A DNA stretch of 64,000 nucleotides from the NCBI RefSeq assembly GCF_900086645.1, contig NZ_LT576451.1:1984001-2048000 (forward strand), given 5' to 3'. Below the pieces are notes generated by a model, which saw only the letters and a list, made by a program, of their open reading frames with translations, did no database searches and was not told the DNA's origin. This DNA is from Curtobacterium sp. 9128. GTDB taxonomy: Bacteria > Actinomycetota > Actinomycetes > Actinomycetales > Microbacteriaceae. Both the position numbers and the translations under genes were made by a program. Within the stretch, counting starts at the first letter, position 1. Each line of letters opens with the position of its first letter. Shown here piece after piece: positions 7,103 through 15,621 of the stretch.

Positions 7103-8575
7103 TCAGTTCCGGTGGTCTCCCTCGTGCGAGCCTCCCTGCGCTCCGTCGTGGACCACGCTCGTCGGTTCCGTGACGAGGCCGGTCGGCGCCTTGTCGGCCT
7201 GCTTCCTGCCGTGCGTGAACCACGTCACGATCCACAGCAGGATCCCGAGCGCGAGCAGGGCCCCGGCGATCTGGTACTGCTCGATGTCACGTCCGGACGA
7301 GAACGGCAGGACGAGCCACAGGCACGTGACGACACCGATGACCGGGATGACGACGCCCGCTCGGAAGTGCTTGTGCCCGACCTTGTCGCGGCGCAGCACC
7401 AGCACGGACAGGTTTACGACGGCGAACACCGAGAGCAGCAACAGGGACGTGGTGCCGCCGAGCACGACGACGATGGGGGAGTCCGGGCTGAGCGAGACCC
7501 AGCCGATCAGCGCCAGCGAGATGAGCGTCGTGAAGACGATCGCGGTGGACGGGGTGCGACGGGTCGGGGAGACCTTCGACAGGAATCCGGGCAGGACGCC
7601 CTGCTTGCTCATGCCGTACAGCAACCGGGACGCCATCATCATGTTGATCAGGGCGGTGTTGGCGACGGCGAACATCGAGATGAACGGCAGCAGGTCCGCG
7701 ATCGGGAAGTCCGGGGCGGCGGTCTGGACGACGGTGACCAGCGGCGTCTCGTTGCCGGCGAGCTGCCCGATCGGCACGACGGCGACGGCGCAGATCGACA
7801 CGAGCACGTAGATCACCGCGGTGATCCCGAGGCCCGTCAACATCACCTTCGGGAAGATCCGGGACGGGTCCTTCGTCTCCTCGGCCATGTTCACCGAGTC
7901 CTCGAACCCGACCATGGCGAAGAAGGCCAGCGACGTCGCGGTCGACACCGACAGCAGCAGGCCCTTGTCTTCGGGAGTGTCGAACATGACCACGCGCGAG
8001 AAGTCCGCGTTGCCCCCGGCGATGGCCCAGAACCCGATCATGATCACCATGACGAGACCGCTGAGCTCGACGAGCGTCAGCACGACGTTGGTCTTCACGC
8101 TCTCGCTGACGCCCCGGAAGTTGACCGCCATCACCAGGAGCATGAAGCCCATGCCGATGAGCATCACGACCACGTTCGGCAGTTCGAGCCCGAAGCCCGC
8201 GCCGAGGTTCGCGGCGAACGCGCGGGATGCCGTCGACGCCGAGGTGATCCCCGAGCACATCACGATGAACGTGACGATGAACGTGACGAAGTGGATGCCG
8301 AACGCCTTGTGCACGTACAGCGCGGCTCCCGCGGTCTGCGGGTACTTCGTCACGAGTTCCAGGTACGAGAACGCGGTGAGCAGGGCGACGGCGAACGCGA
8401 TGAGGAAGGGGAGCCACGCTGCTCCGCCGACCTCGGCCGCGACCTGACCGGTGAGGGCGTAGACGCCCGTGCCGAGGATGTCCCCGACGATGAACAACAG
8501 CAGGAGTTTGGGGCCGATGACCCGACGGAGCTCAGGCTGCTCCTGCTTCGGGGCCTCGGTGTTCGTGGTGGTCAT
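7103..8575 (-). CDS. APC-family amino acid permease
   Basis: 490 residues from the ATG at 8575, preceded by an AG-rich ribosome site. About 12 helices; helix 1 has the APC pattern (GDILGTGVYALTGQV) and a conserved acidic turn AMVGFEDSVNMAEETKDP follows helix 6, as in other APC permeases. The N-terminus is rich in Thr/Glu and the C-terminal tail after helix 12 in charged residues (ends HEGDHRN). It is not a close copy of the permease at 3100-4524. Substrate unknown. Monocistronic, ending at the hairpin 7051-7089. Confidence 0.87.
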   Translation of the reverse strand: MTTTNTEAPKQEQPELRRVIGPKLLLLFIVGDILGTGVYALTGQVAAEVGGAAWLPFLIAFAVALLTAFSYLELVTKYPQTAGAALYVHKAFGIHFVTFIVTFIVMCSGITSASTASRAFAANLGAGFGLELPNVVVMLIGMGFMLLVMAVNFRGVSESVKTNVVLTLVELSGLVMVIMIGFWAIAGGNADFSRVVMFDTPEDKGLLLSVSTATSLAFFAMVGFEDSVNMAEETKDPSRIFPKVMLTGLGITAVIYVLVSICAVAVVPIGQLAGNETPLVTVVQTAAPDFPIADLLPFISMFAVANTALINMMMASRLLYGMSKQGVLPGFLSKVSPTRRTPSTAIVFTTLISLALIGWVSLSPDSPIVVVLGGTTSLLLLSVFAVVNLSVLVLRRDKVGHKHFRAGVVIPVIGVVTCLWLVLPFSSGRDIEQYQIAGALLALGILLWIVTWFTHGRKQADKAPTGLVTEPTSVVHDGAQGGSHEGDHRN

Positions 8576-8700
8576 GCACCACCCTCTTCCGGGGGACAGC
8601 ATCCTGTCCGGCTTCACAGGGTTCTCCCCGCCGATCGCAACACGAACGTGTCCTGCTCGAAACCGGGCAGACGGCGGACCGCACGGATACGCTGCGCACC

Positions 8701-9129
8701 ATGTACGACGAGTCGAACACCACCGAGGAACCCGTCGAGTTCGCCGACTTCAACGCGAAGCTGCTCGTGCTCGACGTGCTCTGCTACGACCTCGACGTCA
8801 TCGAGTCGTACGACGGGGAGTCCGCTGACGAGACCGAGGAGGACCTCGACGTCGAGGGGCAGGACGACCGGGCCCGCGAGTACTACGACGACCTCGACCT
8901 GCTGCCCTCGCACCTGTCCCTCGTCACCGAGGTCACGTTCGACCCAGACCTCGAGATCCTGCAGGACGTGCACCCCGGGTGGGACGGGTCCGACGACCGC
9001 TACGACCCGCAGAACTGGGACGACCTGCTCGAGCTCCCCGCGCTCACGACCGTGTACGCGACGACGAGGCTGCCCGCGCACGTGGCGGATGCTCTCGCCA
9101 GCAAGGGCGTCGAGGTGCAGTCCGCCTGA
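8701..9129 (+). CDS. Very acidic protein, unknown function
   Basis: 142 residues, extremely rich in Asp and Glu, especially between residues 28 and 65. The start region (EFADFNAKLLVLDVLCYDLDVI) and the end (LTTVYATTRLPAHVADALASKG) look like ordered secondary structure flanking an acidic middle. It may belong to an uncharacterised small immunity-like or leucine-rich family, but I cannot place it. Divergent from the permease gene; its 3' side meets an array of repeats. Confidence 0.62.
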   Translation: MYDESNTTEEPVEFADFNAKLLVLDVLCYDLDVIESYDGESADETEEDLDVEGQDDRAREYYDDLDLLPSHLSLVTEVTFDPDLEILQDVHPGWDGSDDRYDPQNWDDLLELPALTTVYATTRLPAHVADALASKGVEVQSA

Positions 9130-9130
9130 C

Positions 9131-9259
9131 GCTCCGGTGTCGCCGAGACGCCCCGGAGTCGCCCGGACGCCGCCGAGTCGCCGAGACGCCGCTGGTTTCG
9201 GCGGCGTCTCGGGAGCACGGAGGTGTCTCGCGGGCAAGGAGGCGTCTCGCGAGCAGGGA
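9131..9259. repeat. Inverted array of 19-bp repeats (copy 1)
   Basis: Between two convergent genes. From about 9141 the units GCCGAGACGCCCCGGAGTC and GCCCGGACGCCGCCGAGTC (19 bp each) and the start of a third run in one direction. After the centre near 9195 the motif returns inverted as three units of exactly 19 bp, for example GGTGTCTCGCGGGCAAGGA. The centre forms a hairpin, CCGAGACGCCGC with its complement. The same design recurs at 46880-46985. Likely works at least as a bidirectional terminator (inference). Confidence 0.75.
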
Positions 9260-9291
9260 GCCCGGCACGACGGCGGCCCGCGGGCCGCCCA

Positions 9292-9888
9292 TCAGCGGTT
9301 CAGCGCCGCGAGCTGCTCCGTGAACTGCGTCGCGCCGCCCTGCGCCGGGTGTCGGACCGCGATCGCCTCGATGCCGGCGAGCGCGAGCGCCCCCTGGGCC
9401 TTCCGCCCGACGGCGATCACGCGCGATGCCCCGAGCGCCTCGATGAGCGCGAGCGCGACGGGCGCGCCGTCGCGGACCTCGGCCGGACGCGGCGTCCGGT
9501 TCGTCAGCCGGTCGGGTGCGACGAACGGGTGGTGCGGGAAGATCGCCCACGCGACGGGCAGTGGTCCATTCCAGCCCGCGAGCGCCGCGTGCACGACCCG
9601 CGACGACGCCTCCCACGGCGCGGTCGGCTCCGGCGGCATCTGGTAGGTCGGGCCGAGTTCGCGGACGCTCGTGAACGGCACCCCGGTGTTCGTCATGCCG
9701 CGCCACCCTGGGGCCTCGGCGACGAGCAACGTGTCCGCGCCGGTGCCGACGTCGGACAGGTACCGCGACAGGTTCGCTCGGCGCAGTCGCCCCTCCGCGG
9801 TACGGACGTCGTAGAGCGCCTCGGCGTCGTCCGCCACCGGCACCGCGTCGAGCGCTGCCCAGAAGCCGTCGAGGTCCGGTGCTGTCAC
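9292..9888 (-). CDS. Uracil-DNA glycosylase-family protein
   Basis: 198 residues from a GTG at 9888 that overlaps the stop of the glycosyltransferase gene (GTGA). The fold signature of the uracil-DNA glycosylase superfamily is visible: motif A as VAEAPGWRG (residues 56-63) and, near the C-terminus, a RHPAQGG segment with His180 in place of the usual motif B His. The middle VIAVGRKAQGALALAGI matches the strand-helix before motif B. It lacks an obvious Fe-S cysteine set, so it is not a canonical family 4 or 5 enzyme. Probably removes uracil or a related lesion, or binds a nucleobase; substrate unproven. Confidence 0.72.
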   Translation of the reverse strand: MTAPDLDGFWAALDAVPVADDAEALYDVRTAEGRLRRANLSRYLSDVGTGADTLLVAEAPGWRGMTNTGVPFTSVRELGPTYQMPPEPTAPWEASSRVVHAALAGWNGPLPVAWAIFPHHPFVAPDRLTNRTPRPAEVRDGAPVALALIEALGASRVIAVGRKAQGALALAGIEAIAVRHPAQGGATQFTEQLAALNR

Positions 9889-11087
9889 GAGCGACCGAGC
9901 ACCCGACGGTAGACGTGCTCGAGCCCGGCGGCCGAGCGTTCCCAGCTCAGGTGCTCCGCGTGTTCGCGCCCCGCTGCCGACAGCTCGGCTGCGTACGATG
10001 GCTCGGTCAGGATGCGCTCGATCTCCGCGGCCCAGACCTCCGGCGCCCGGGACTCCAGCACGACGCCGGTCTCCCCGTCGACCACCGCCTCGCGGAGCCC
10101 ACCGGCAGCGGCGGCCACGACGGGCACACCGGACGCGGATCCCTCGAGCGCGACGAGGCCGTACGTCTCCGAGTGCGACGGGACCAGCACGGCTGCCGCG
10201 CCACGGAACAGGAACGCCAGGTCGGCCCGTGACTGCGGTCCGATGAAGGTGACGCGGTCGGCGATGCCGTGCGCGGCCGCGAGCCGACGCAGTTCGGCGA
10301 GGTAGTCGCCCGCTTCGCTCGAGGAGTCCCCGGCGATGACGAGGGTGGGACGGGCCTCCTGGCTGATGCCGGCGATCGCCTCGATCGCCAGGTCCAGGCC
10401 CTTGAGCGGCTGGACGCGCGCCGCGGCGACCACGTACGGGACGTCGGCGCGGCGGGCGCCGGCGGCAGCCGGTCGGAACACCGAGCCGTCGACGCCCGGG
10501 GGCACGATCCACAGGCGGCCGGGGTCCCCGCCGAGCCGGGTGCGGACGGTCTCGGCCTCGGACTCGCTGACGACGACGACCGCGTCGGACTCGCGTGCGA
10601 GCATCGCTTCGCCGGCCATGCGACCAGCGGACTCCGGCCGTTCGCCCTCGGACAGCGGGGTCGCGGAGTCGGCGGCGATCGAGTGGAAGGACTGCACGTG
10701 CGGGATGCCGCGGTCTCGGGCGACTGGCAGTGCGGCCGCGCCGGAGAACCAGTGGTGCGAGTGCAGCACGTCGAACGGCCCGAGCGCTGCGAGTCCGTGC
10801 CGGAACGGTTCGATGAACGCGTCGTGCTCGCCCTTCGGCACGGGTTCGGCCGGCCCGGCGGACAGGAACCGCAGGCAGACACCGGGCACGAGCGACACGG
10901 AGTCCGGCTGCGCGGGTGCCGAGCGGCGGGTGATGATCTCGACGTGGTGGCCGCGGTCGGCGAGGGCCTCCGCCTGGTGCCGGACGACGACGTTCATGCC
11001 GCCGACCTCGCCGGAACCCGGTTCGTCGCCGGGGGAGGTGTGCAGCGAGACGAGCCCGATGCGCAGCGGTTCGGTCGTCGTGCTCAC
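9885..11087 (-). CDS. GT4 glycosyltransferase, MshA-like
   Basis: 400 residues with a GT-B fold: an N-terminal acceptor domain with GGMNVVVRHQAEAL, and a C-terminal nucleotide-sugar domain with the EX7E motif in HSETYGLVALEGSASG and a following GVPVVAAAAGG loop. Both halves resemble MshA, which makes the first step of mycothiol, and GT4 sucrose-phosphate-synthase-like enzymes. Without a phylogeny I would not call it MshA itself. Middle gene of a three-gene operon with 4-bp overlaps on both sides (ATGA upstream, GTGA downstream). Confidence 0.85.
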   Translation of the reverse strand: MSTTTEPLRIGLVSLHTSPGDEPGSGEVGGMNVVVRHQAEALADRGHHVEIITRRSAPAQPDSVSLVPGVCLRFLSAGPAEPVPKGEHDAFIEPFRHGLAALGPFDVLHSHHWFSGAAALPVARDRGIPHVQSFHSIAADSATPLSEGERPESAGRMAGEAMLARESDAVVVVSESEAETVRTRLGGDPGRLWIVPPGVDGSVFRPAAAGARRADVPYVVAAARVQPLKGLDLAIEAIAGISQEARPTLVIAGDSSSEAGDYLAELRRLAAAHGIADRVTFIGPQSRADLAFLFRGAAAVLVPSHSETYGLVALEGSASGVPVVAAAAGGLREAVVDGETGVVLESRAPEVWAAEIERILTEPSYAAELSAAGREHAEHLSWERSAAGLEHVYRRVLGRS

Positions 11088-11932
11088 GACTCCAACCCTA
11101 GCCGCGGGCGCCGTTGCGACTCACGGGCCGGGGCCACGACCACCGGCTTCCGGCCCGCCTCGTCCACCGGGTCGGACGGGAGGCTCCGATCACCTCCCAG
11201 CACCTGCACCCGTTGGTCGCCGTGCCGGTCCCAGAACGCGGCCGTCCAGGCGCACAGCACGCCGTCGAGCAGGTCTTCCCGGTGCTTGTGCGTCGGACCG
11301 TGCAGCACGGACGGGTCGGCGAGCGCAGCCGTCAGCGGGTGCGAGTCGAGGGCGAGGGGTGGGTCGAGCGGCGTTTCGCGAAGTCGTCGCACGAGGTCGT
11401 CGAACGCCTCGGCCCGCCGGGCCCTGGCCGTCGCGGGCGGGATCCTGGTGTCGAGGCGCTTGTACCGGGGGCGTTCGTCGTCGTAGCCGAGCTCCTCGAT
11501 CCCCACGAGCGTCGTGTAGGGGTAGCACTCGAACAGCACGGGCGTGGTCCGCGCGTGCATCCCCGCGGTGTCCGAGACGTACCCGACGCCGAGCGCGGTG
11601 AGCCGGTCGAGCAGCCGGGCGCCGGCGCTCGCCGCTGATGCAAGGTTCGTCGGGTTGGCGGCGACCTTCCACCGGCCGTAGCGCTGTCCGACCTGTCGTT
11701 CGGCCTCGCGGATGCCCGTCGCGTTCGTCACGACGAGCGAGGCGTCCACGCCGATGAGGGTCCGAGGGCCGAGGTGTTCGACGACCCACGCGGTCACGGC
11801 GTCCACGCCACGGGCCCACCCGGCGTCGAGGACGTTCCCGTGCTCGTCGAGCGCCGCGAGCCCTGTCTCGTTCGCAGCTCGCCGTTCGGTCCCGAGCCCC
11901 CACGCCAGGTCCACTCCGAGGTACGCGCTCAC
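11084..11932 (-). CDS. DUF429 family protein
   Basis: 282 residues. The N-terminus (YLGVDLAWG) and IGVDASLVV strand carry Asp residues in the RNase H-like arrangement characteristic of DUF429 proteins, with an ECYPYTTL segment and a DGVLCAWTAAF helix near the end, also family features. Biochemical role unknown. First gene of the operon with the GT4 and glycosylase-like genes. The last 30 residues (SLPSD and beyond) look disordered; the DNA encoding SLPSD is a 16-base half copy of the GGACGGGAGGC palindrome family found in intergenic sites. Confidence 0.8.
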   Translation of the reverse strand: MSAYLGVDLAWGLGTERRAANETGLAALDEHGNVLDAGWARGVDAVTAWVVEHLGPRTLIGVDASLVVTNATGIREAERQVGQRYGRWKVAANPTNLASAASAGARLLDRLTALGVGYVSDTAGMHARTTPVLFECYPYTTLVGIEELGYDDERPRYKRLDTRIPPATARARRAEAFDDLVRRLRETPLDPPLALDSHPLTAALADPSVLHGPTHKHREDLLDGVLCAWTAAFWDRHGDQRVQVLGGDRSLPSDPVDEAGRKPVVVAPARESQRRPRLGLES

Positions 11933-12021
11933 ACGCCCATCCTCTCGCGCGCCGCTCCCTCGCGGGCGTGCGGGGTGTGGGCGTGGGAGTCGGTAGGCGC
12001 GGCCGGTGTAGGTTCCGCTGC

Positions 12022-13041
12022 ATGGCGAGCGAAGCGACGACGCTGACCGTTCCGGGCCCCGACGGCGACCGGGAGGTCCGACTGACGAGCCCGTCGCGCG
12101 TGCTCTGGCCGGACGCCGGCGTCACGAAGCTCGACCTCGCGAACTACCTCGTCACCGTGGGAGACGCGTTCGTCCGGGCGAACGGGGACCGCCCGGTGTC
12201 GCTGCAGCGGTTCCCCGGTGGTGTGGACGGCGAGCAGTTCTTCTCGAAGAACCCGCCGAAGGGCGCGCCCGACTACGTCCGCTCCGTGACGGTGACGTAC
12301 CCGAGCGGTCGGCAGCACCCGCAGCTCGTGCTCGACGAACCGGCCGTGGCGGTGTGGGCAGCACAGATGAACACCGTCGTGTTCCACCCGTGGGCGTCCA
12401 GGGCCTCGGACAGCGACCACCCGGACCAGCTCCGGATCGACCTCGACCCGCAGCCCGGCACCGACTTCCACGACACCGTCCCCGTCGCCGAGGAGCTGCG
12501 GAAGGTCCTCGACGAGGTCGGGCTCACCGCGTGGATCAAGACGAGCGGGAACCGCGGGCTGCACGTCTTCGCACCGATCGTCCCCGAGTACGAGTTCCTG
12601 GACGTCCGGCACGCCGTGATCGCCGCGGCACGCGAACTCGAACGGCGGATGCCCGACCGGGTGACGACGGCGTGGTGGAAGGAGGAACGGGGGAGCCGGG
12701 TGTTCGTCGACTTCAACCAGGCGAACCGTGACCGCACGATCGCGGGTGCCTACAGTCCTCGGGCGTTGGCGCACGCCTCGGTCTCGGCACCGATCACGTG
12801 GGACGAACTCGCGGATGCGGACCCGACCGCGTTCACGGTGTTGACGATGCCCGACCGGCTGCGGGGAACAGGGGACCCGTGGGAGACGATGGGCGCGGAG
12901 TCGGCGTCGATCGCGCCACTGCTGGCGTGGTGGGAGCGTGACCTGGAGAACGGTCTCGGTGAGCTGCCGTTCCCGCCCGACTTCCCGAAGATGCCCGGCG
13001 AGCCCCCGCGCGTCCAGCCGTCCCGGGCGAAGAAGGCCTAG
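12022..13041 (+). CDS. LigD-type DNA polymerase/primase domain protein
   Basis: 339 residues from the ATG at 12022. It corresponds to the stand-alone polymerase domain of LigD used in bacterial non-homologous end joining and gap filling. The metal-binding aspartates Asp140 and Asp142 (RIDLDPQPG) and Asp230 (VFVDFNQ), plus the LHVFAP and NRDRTIAGAYSPRA motifs, are all present, so it should be catalytically active, adding nucleotides (often ribonucleotides) at broken ends. No ligase or nuclease domain is fused. An ATP-dependent ligase lies 400 bp downstream on the other strand. No Ku gene is in the window. Confidence 0.88.
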   Translation: MASEATTLTVPGPDGDREVRLTSPSRVLWPDAGVTKLDLANYLVTVGDAFVRANGDRPVSLQRFPGGVDGEQFFSKNPPKGAPDYVRSVTVTYPSGRQHPQLVLDEPAVAVWAAQMNTVVFHPWASRASDSDHPDQLRIDLDPQPGTDFHDTVPVAEELRKVLDEVGLTAWIKTSGNRGLHVFAPIVPEYEFLDVRHAVIAAARELERRMPDRVTTAWWKEERGSRVFVDFNQANRDRTIAGAYSPRALAHASVSAPITWDELADADPTAFTVLTMPDRLRGTGDPWETMGAESASIAPLLAWWERDLENGLGELPFPPDFPKMPGEPPRVQPSRAKKA

Positions 13042-13172
13042 AGCGCGGAGTCGTCCGGGAGCACGTCCTCGACGCGGGTCGTGTGCATCGGCAGCACGAT
13101 CGTGGCGGAGTGCAACCGCGCCAGCTTGGACCACGTGGGGCGGTGTGCCTCGCTGATGCCGTCGACGATCAT
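13038..13172 (-). CDS. 44-residue small protein, second gene of a coupled pair
   Basis: 44 codons from an ATG at 13172 that overlaps the stop of the 53-codon gene upstream (ATGA). Third codon positions are strongly G/C as in genuine genes here. The product begins MIVDGISEAHRPTWSKLARL and ends with an acidic tail (VEDVLPDDSAL); no membrane segment. Its stop overlaps the stop of the polymerase gene on the other strand by 3 bases. Function unknown; the coupling to the upstream gene and the position inside the end-joining gene pair are the only clues. Confidence 0.55.
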   Translation of the reverse strand: MIVDGISEAHRPTWSKLARLHSATIVLPMHTTRVEDVLPDDSAL

Positions 13173-13330
13173 GCGCCGAGCCCCATCGTGACGAGTGCGA
13201 GCGCGGTGGCGGTCACGCCGGCGATGCCGCTGACGACTGCGCTGAGCTGCAGCATGCGCTGGTGACGTGCTTCGCGGACCTCGCTCAGCGGGCTGCGCTG
13301 GGTGTGTCGGACGAGAGTTGCGTTGCTCAT
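13169..13330 (-). CDS. 53-residue single-helix membrane protein
   Basis: 53 codons from an ATG at 13330 with GGAG nine bases upstream. The first half is basic and polar (TLVRHTQRSPLSEVREARHQ), the second is one hydrophobic helix of about 23 residues ending GLGA, so it is predicted to be a membrane peptide with its N-terminus in the cytoplasm. The stop codon overlaps the start of the 44-codon gene (ATGA). Upstream lies a symmetric ACTAGT operator-like site, suggesting regulated expression. Family not recognised. Confidence 0.58.
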   Translation of the reverse strand: MSNATLVRHTQRSPLSEVREARHQRMLQLSAVVSGIAGVTATALALVTMGLGA

Positions 13331-13395
13331 GTCGGTCCGCTCCGATCCGTGGTGGCACCCCTGGTCGGCTGCCGTGATCCGATCATTCCACGAAG

Positions 13396-13418
13396 TTACT
13401 AGTTTGACTAACTAGTTC
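13396..13418. promoter_or_regulatory. Symmetric ACTAGT site upstream of the small-ORF pair
   Basis: Two ACTAGTT boxes at 13398 and 13411, 13 bp apart; because ACTAGT is itself a palindrome the site reads as both inverted and direct repeat. It is a striking A/T-rich patch in GC-rich DNA, 66 bp before the small-ORF start and about 30 bp after the stop of the ligase gene. It resembles a MarR/PadR-type operator (inference). Confidence 0.55.
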
Positions 13419-13449
13419 GGAGATCGGACATCACGAAGCGGCAACACCG

Positions 13450-14493
13450 TCAGGACAGCACGTCGCGCAGGTCGTAGGCAGCGGGGACCTCGAGCTGCTC
13501 GAAGCCGCACGACCGGGCATCGCGGTCCGGCCGCCAGCGCTCGAACTGCACCGTGTGCCGGAACCGCGCGCCCTCCATCTGGTCGTACCGGACCTCCAGG
13601 ACCAGCTCCGGCGACAGCCGAACGAAGGACGTGTCGCGACCCGACGAGAACCGCGACTTCTCCCCGTCACCGGTCACGGGCCTCCCGTCCGCGTCGCGGA
13701 GGACCACCGGGTCGAGCTCCTCGACCAACGCGAGTCGACGCTTGTCGGAGAAGGCGGACACGCCACCGACCTGCCGGAGCTCGCCGTCTTCCCCGTACAA
13801 CCCGACCAACAGCGAGCCGACCCCGCTGCCGCCCTTGTGCACGCGGTACCCGATCGCGACGACGTCCGCCGTCCGGTGGTGCTTGACCTTGAACATCGAC
13901 CGTTTGCCCGGCTCGTACGGTCGGGCCCGGGGCTTCGCGACGACCCCGTCGAGCCCGGCCCCCTCGAACGTCGTCAGCCACTCGCGCGCCAGGTCCACGT
14001 CGAGGGTTGTCCGTGTCACGAACAGCGGGTCGGCGAGCTCGTCGGCCAGGGCCTCCAGCCGGGTACGCCGTTCGTCGAACGGCAGGTCCACGAGCTCCTC
14101 GCCGTCCGCAGCCAGCAGGTCGAAGGCCACGAACTGCGCAGGGGTCTCCGCACTGAGCTTCCGGATGCGGGACTCCGCCGGGTGGATGCGCTGGGACAGT
14201 GCTTCCCAGTCGAGCCGTTCGTGTCCGGGCTCGCCGGCGCGCAGCACGACCTCGCCGTCGAGGACCACCGGGTGGTCACGCCCGCCGAACTGGGTGCGGA
14301 ACGCCTCGACCAACTCGGGGAAGTACCGGGTGAGTGGCTTGGCGCCACGACTGCCGATCTCGACGTCGTCGCCGTCGATCGTCACGATGCCCCGGAACCC
14401 GTCCCACTTCGGTTCGTACCGGAGGCCGCCCGTCACACGGTCCGGTTCCGGTACCTCGGGGACGGCCTTGGCGAGCATCGGTGCGATCTCCAT
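13450..14493 (-). CDS. ATP-dependent DNA ligase, LigC type
   Basis: 347 residues. The ligase nucleotidyltransferase motifs are complete: motif I YEPKWDGFRG with the AMP-accepting Lys29, motif III (VAFDLLA), motif IV (GLDGVVAKP) and motif V (SMFKVKHHRTADVVAIG), followed by an OB-fold domain. Length and lack of extra domains match LigC, the ligase often paired with the stand-alone LigD-type polymerase in actinobacteria for base-excision or end-joining repair. It faces the polymerase gene; the two enclose the small-ORF pair. Confidence 0.9.
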   Translation of the reverse strand: MEIAPMLAKAVPEVPEPDRVTGGLRYEPKWDGFRGIVTIDGDDVEIGSRGAKPLTRYFPELVEAFRTQFGGRDHPVVLDGEVVLRAGEPGHERLDWEALSQRIHPAESRIRKLSAETPAQFVAFDLLAADGEELVDLPFDERRTRLEALADELADPLFVTRTTLDVDLAREWLTTFEGAGLDGVVAKPRARPYEPGKRSMFKVKHHRTADVVAIGYRVHKGGSGVGSLLVGLYGEDGELRQVGGVSAFSDKRRLALVEELDPVVLRDADGRPVTGDGEKSRFSSGRDTSFVRLSPELVLEVRYDQMEGARFRHTVQFERWRPDRDARSCGFEQLEVPAAYDLRDVLS

Positions 14494-14577
14494 GAGTCAT
14501 GTGTACGCGCTGTCGTGCACGCGGCCTGGAGGCTCGGGTCATCCGGGTGCACCGGTCCGGCTCGCTAGGGTGGCCGG

Positions 14578-15618
14578 GTGACGACCGTTCCACCGGCTGC
14601 GCCGAGTCCGACGCCGATCAGTCCCGTGCAGGCCCGGGCGCTCGCCGAAGGGGTGCTGCCCCCGGTGGAGGAGATCCGCCCCGGCGTCTGGACGCTCGCC
14701 GTCCCGTTCCGGTTCGGTGTGCCCGACGCCACGCTCGTGTACGTCGTCGAGGCCACGGACGGCTCCCTGGCGCTCATCGACCCCGGGTGGAGCGACGACG
14801 GTGCGCTCGACGTCCTGGACGCCGGACTCCGGTCGATCGGCCGGTCGGTGCAGGACGTCGGACTGGTCGCCGTGACACACCTGCACGCCGATCACCTCGG
14901 CGCCGCGACTGCCGTCCGACGGATGTCCGGGGCGCCCATCGCGATGCACGCCGCCGAGGTCCGGGCGCTCGACCACGAGCGCGACGACGCCGCAGCGCAC
15001 GAGGCCGAGATCGCCACGTGGGGCGTACCGCACGAGCTGCGCGACGGACTCACCGCAGCGTGGGGAGCTGGTCGGCACATCGGGCTCGGCGCGATCGAGC
15101 CGCCGTACGCCGACGTCCTGCTCGATGACGGGGACCTGCTGCCGATCGCCGGGCGGACGATCCGGTCGCTCTGGACGCCGGGCCACACCGCAGGGCACCT
15201 CTGCTTCCTCGACGAAGCCGACGGGCTGCTCTTCACGGGCGACCACGTGCTGCCGCGGATCAACTCCGGCATCGGGCTCGGCGGCCGCACCGACTCGAAC
15301 CCGCTGGGGGACTACCTGGCGTCGTTGGCGAAGCTCGACCCGTACGTGGACCTCGAGGTGTGCCCGGGGCACGAGTACCGGTTCCGCGACGTGGTGTCCC
15401 GCGCCCGCACCCTCGCTCGGCACCGGGAGGAGCGGAGTCGCCACGTCGCCGAGGCGCTCGACACGCTGGACGCCCCGACGCTGTTCGAGGTCGCGTCGCG
15501 CGTGCCGTTCAGTGGCGGCATCGATTCGATGACGGGGTTCCTGCTCGCGAGCGCGCTGACGCAGACGGCGTTCCACGCCGACCTGCTCGGGCGGGCCGAC
15601 GAGATCCGCCCCACCTGA
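14578..15618 (+). CDS. MBL-fold metallo-hydrolase
   Basis: 346 residues from a GTG at 14578. Metallo-beta-lactamase motifs are in order: THLHADHLG with His101, His103, Asp105 and His106, then HTAGHLCF, FTGDHVLP and a late CPGHEYRF His. A C-terminal extension of about 90 residues after the last motif (ASRVPFSGGIDSMTGF) resembles the helical tail of MBL proteins acting on thioesters or related bonds. It should be a di-zinc hydrolase; substrate unknown. The 3' end meets the 14-bp repeat array. Confidence 0.87.
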   Translation: MTTVPPAAPSPTPISPVQARALAEGVLPPVEEIRPGVWTLAVPFRFGVPDATLVYVVEATDGSLALIDPGWSDDGALDVLDAGLRSIGRSVQDVGLVAVTHLHADHLGAATAVRRMSGAPIAMHAAEVRALDHERDDAAAHEAEIATWGVPHELRDGLTAAWGAGRHIGLGAIEPPYADVLLDDGDLLPIAGRTIRSLWTPGHTAGHLCFLDEADGLLFTGDHVLPRINSGIGLGGRTDSNPLGDYLASLAKLDPYVDLEVCPGHEYRFRDVVSRARTLARHREERSRHVAEALDTLDAPTLFEVASRVPFSGGIDSMTGFLLASALTQTAFHADLLGRADEIRPT

Positions 15619-15621
15619 GCC

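Noticed and set aside
6053..9646. A 1197-codon open frame on the plus strand across the lytic protein and permease genes.
   Set aside because: Its translation is Arg/Asp/His/Gly-rich low complexity, the usual antisense product of GC-rich genes; the minus-strand permease beneath it has clear membrane helices and motifs.
9885..11087. Naming the glycosyltransferase mshA.
   Set aside because: Similarity to GT4 is clear, but many paralogs exist and the neighbours are not mycothiol genes.
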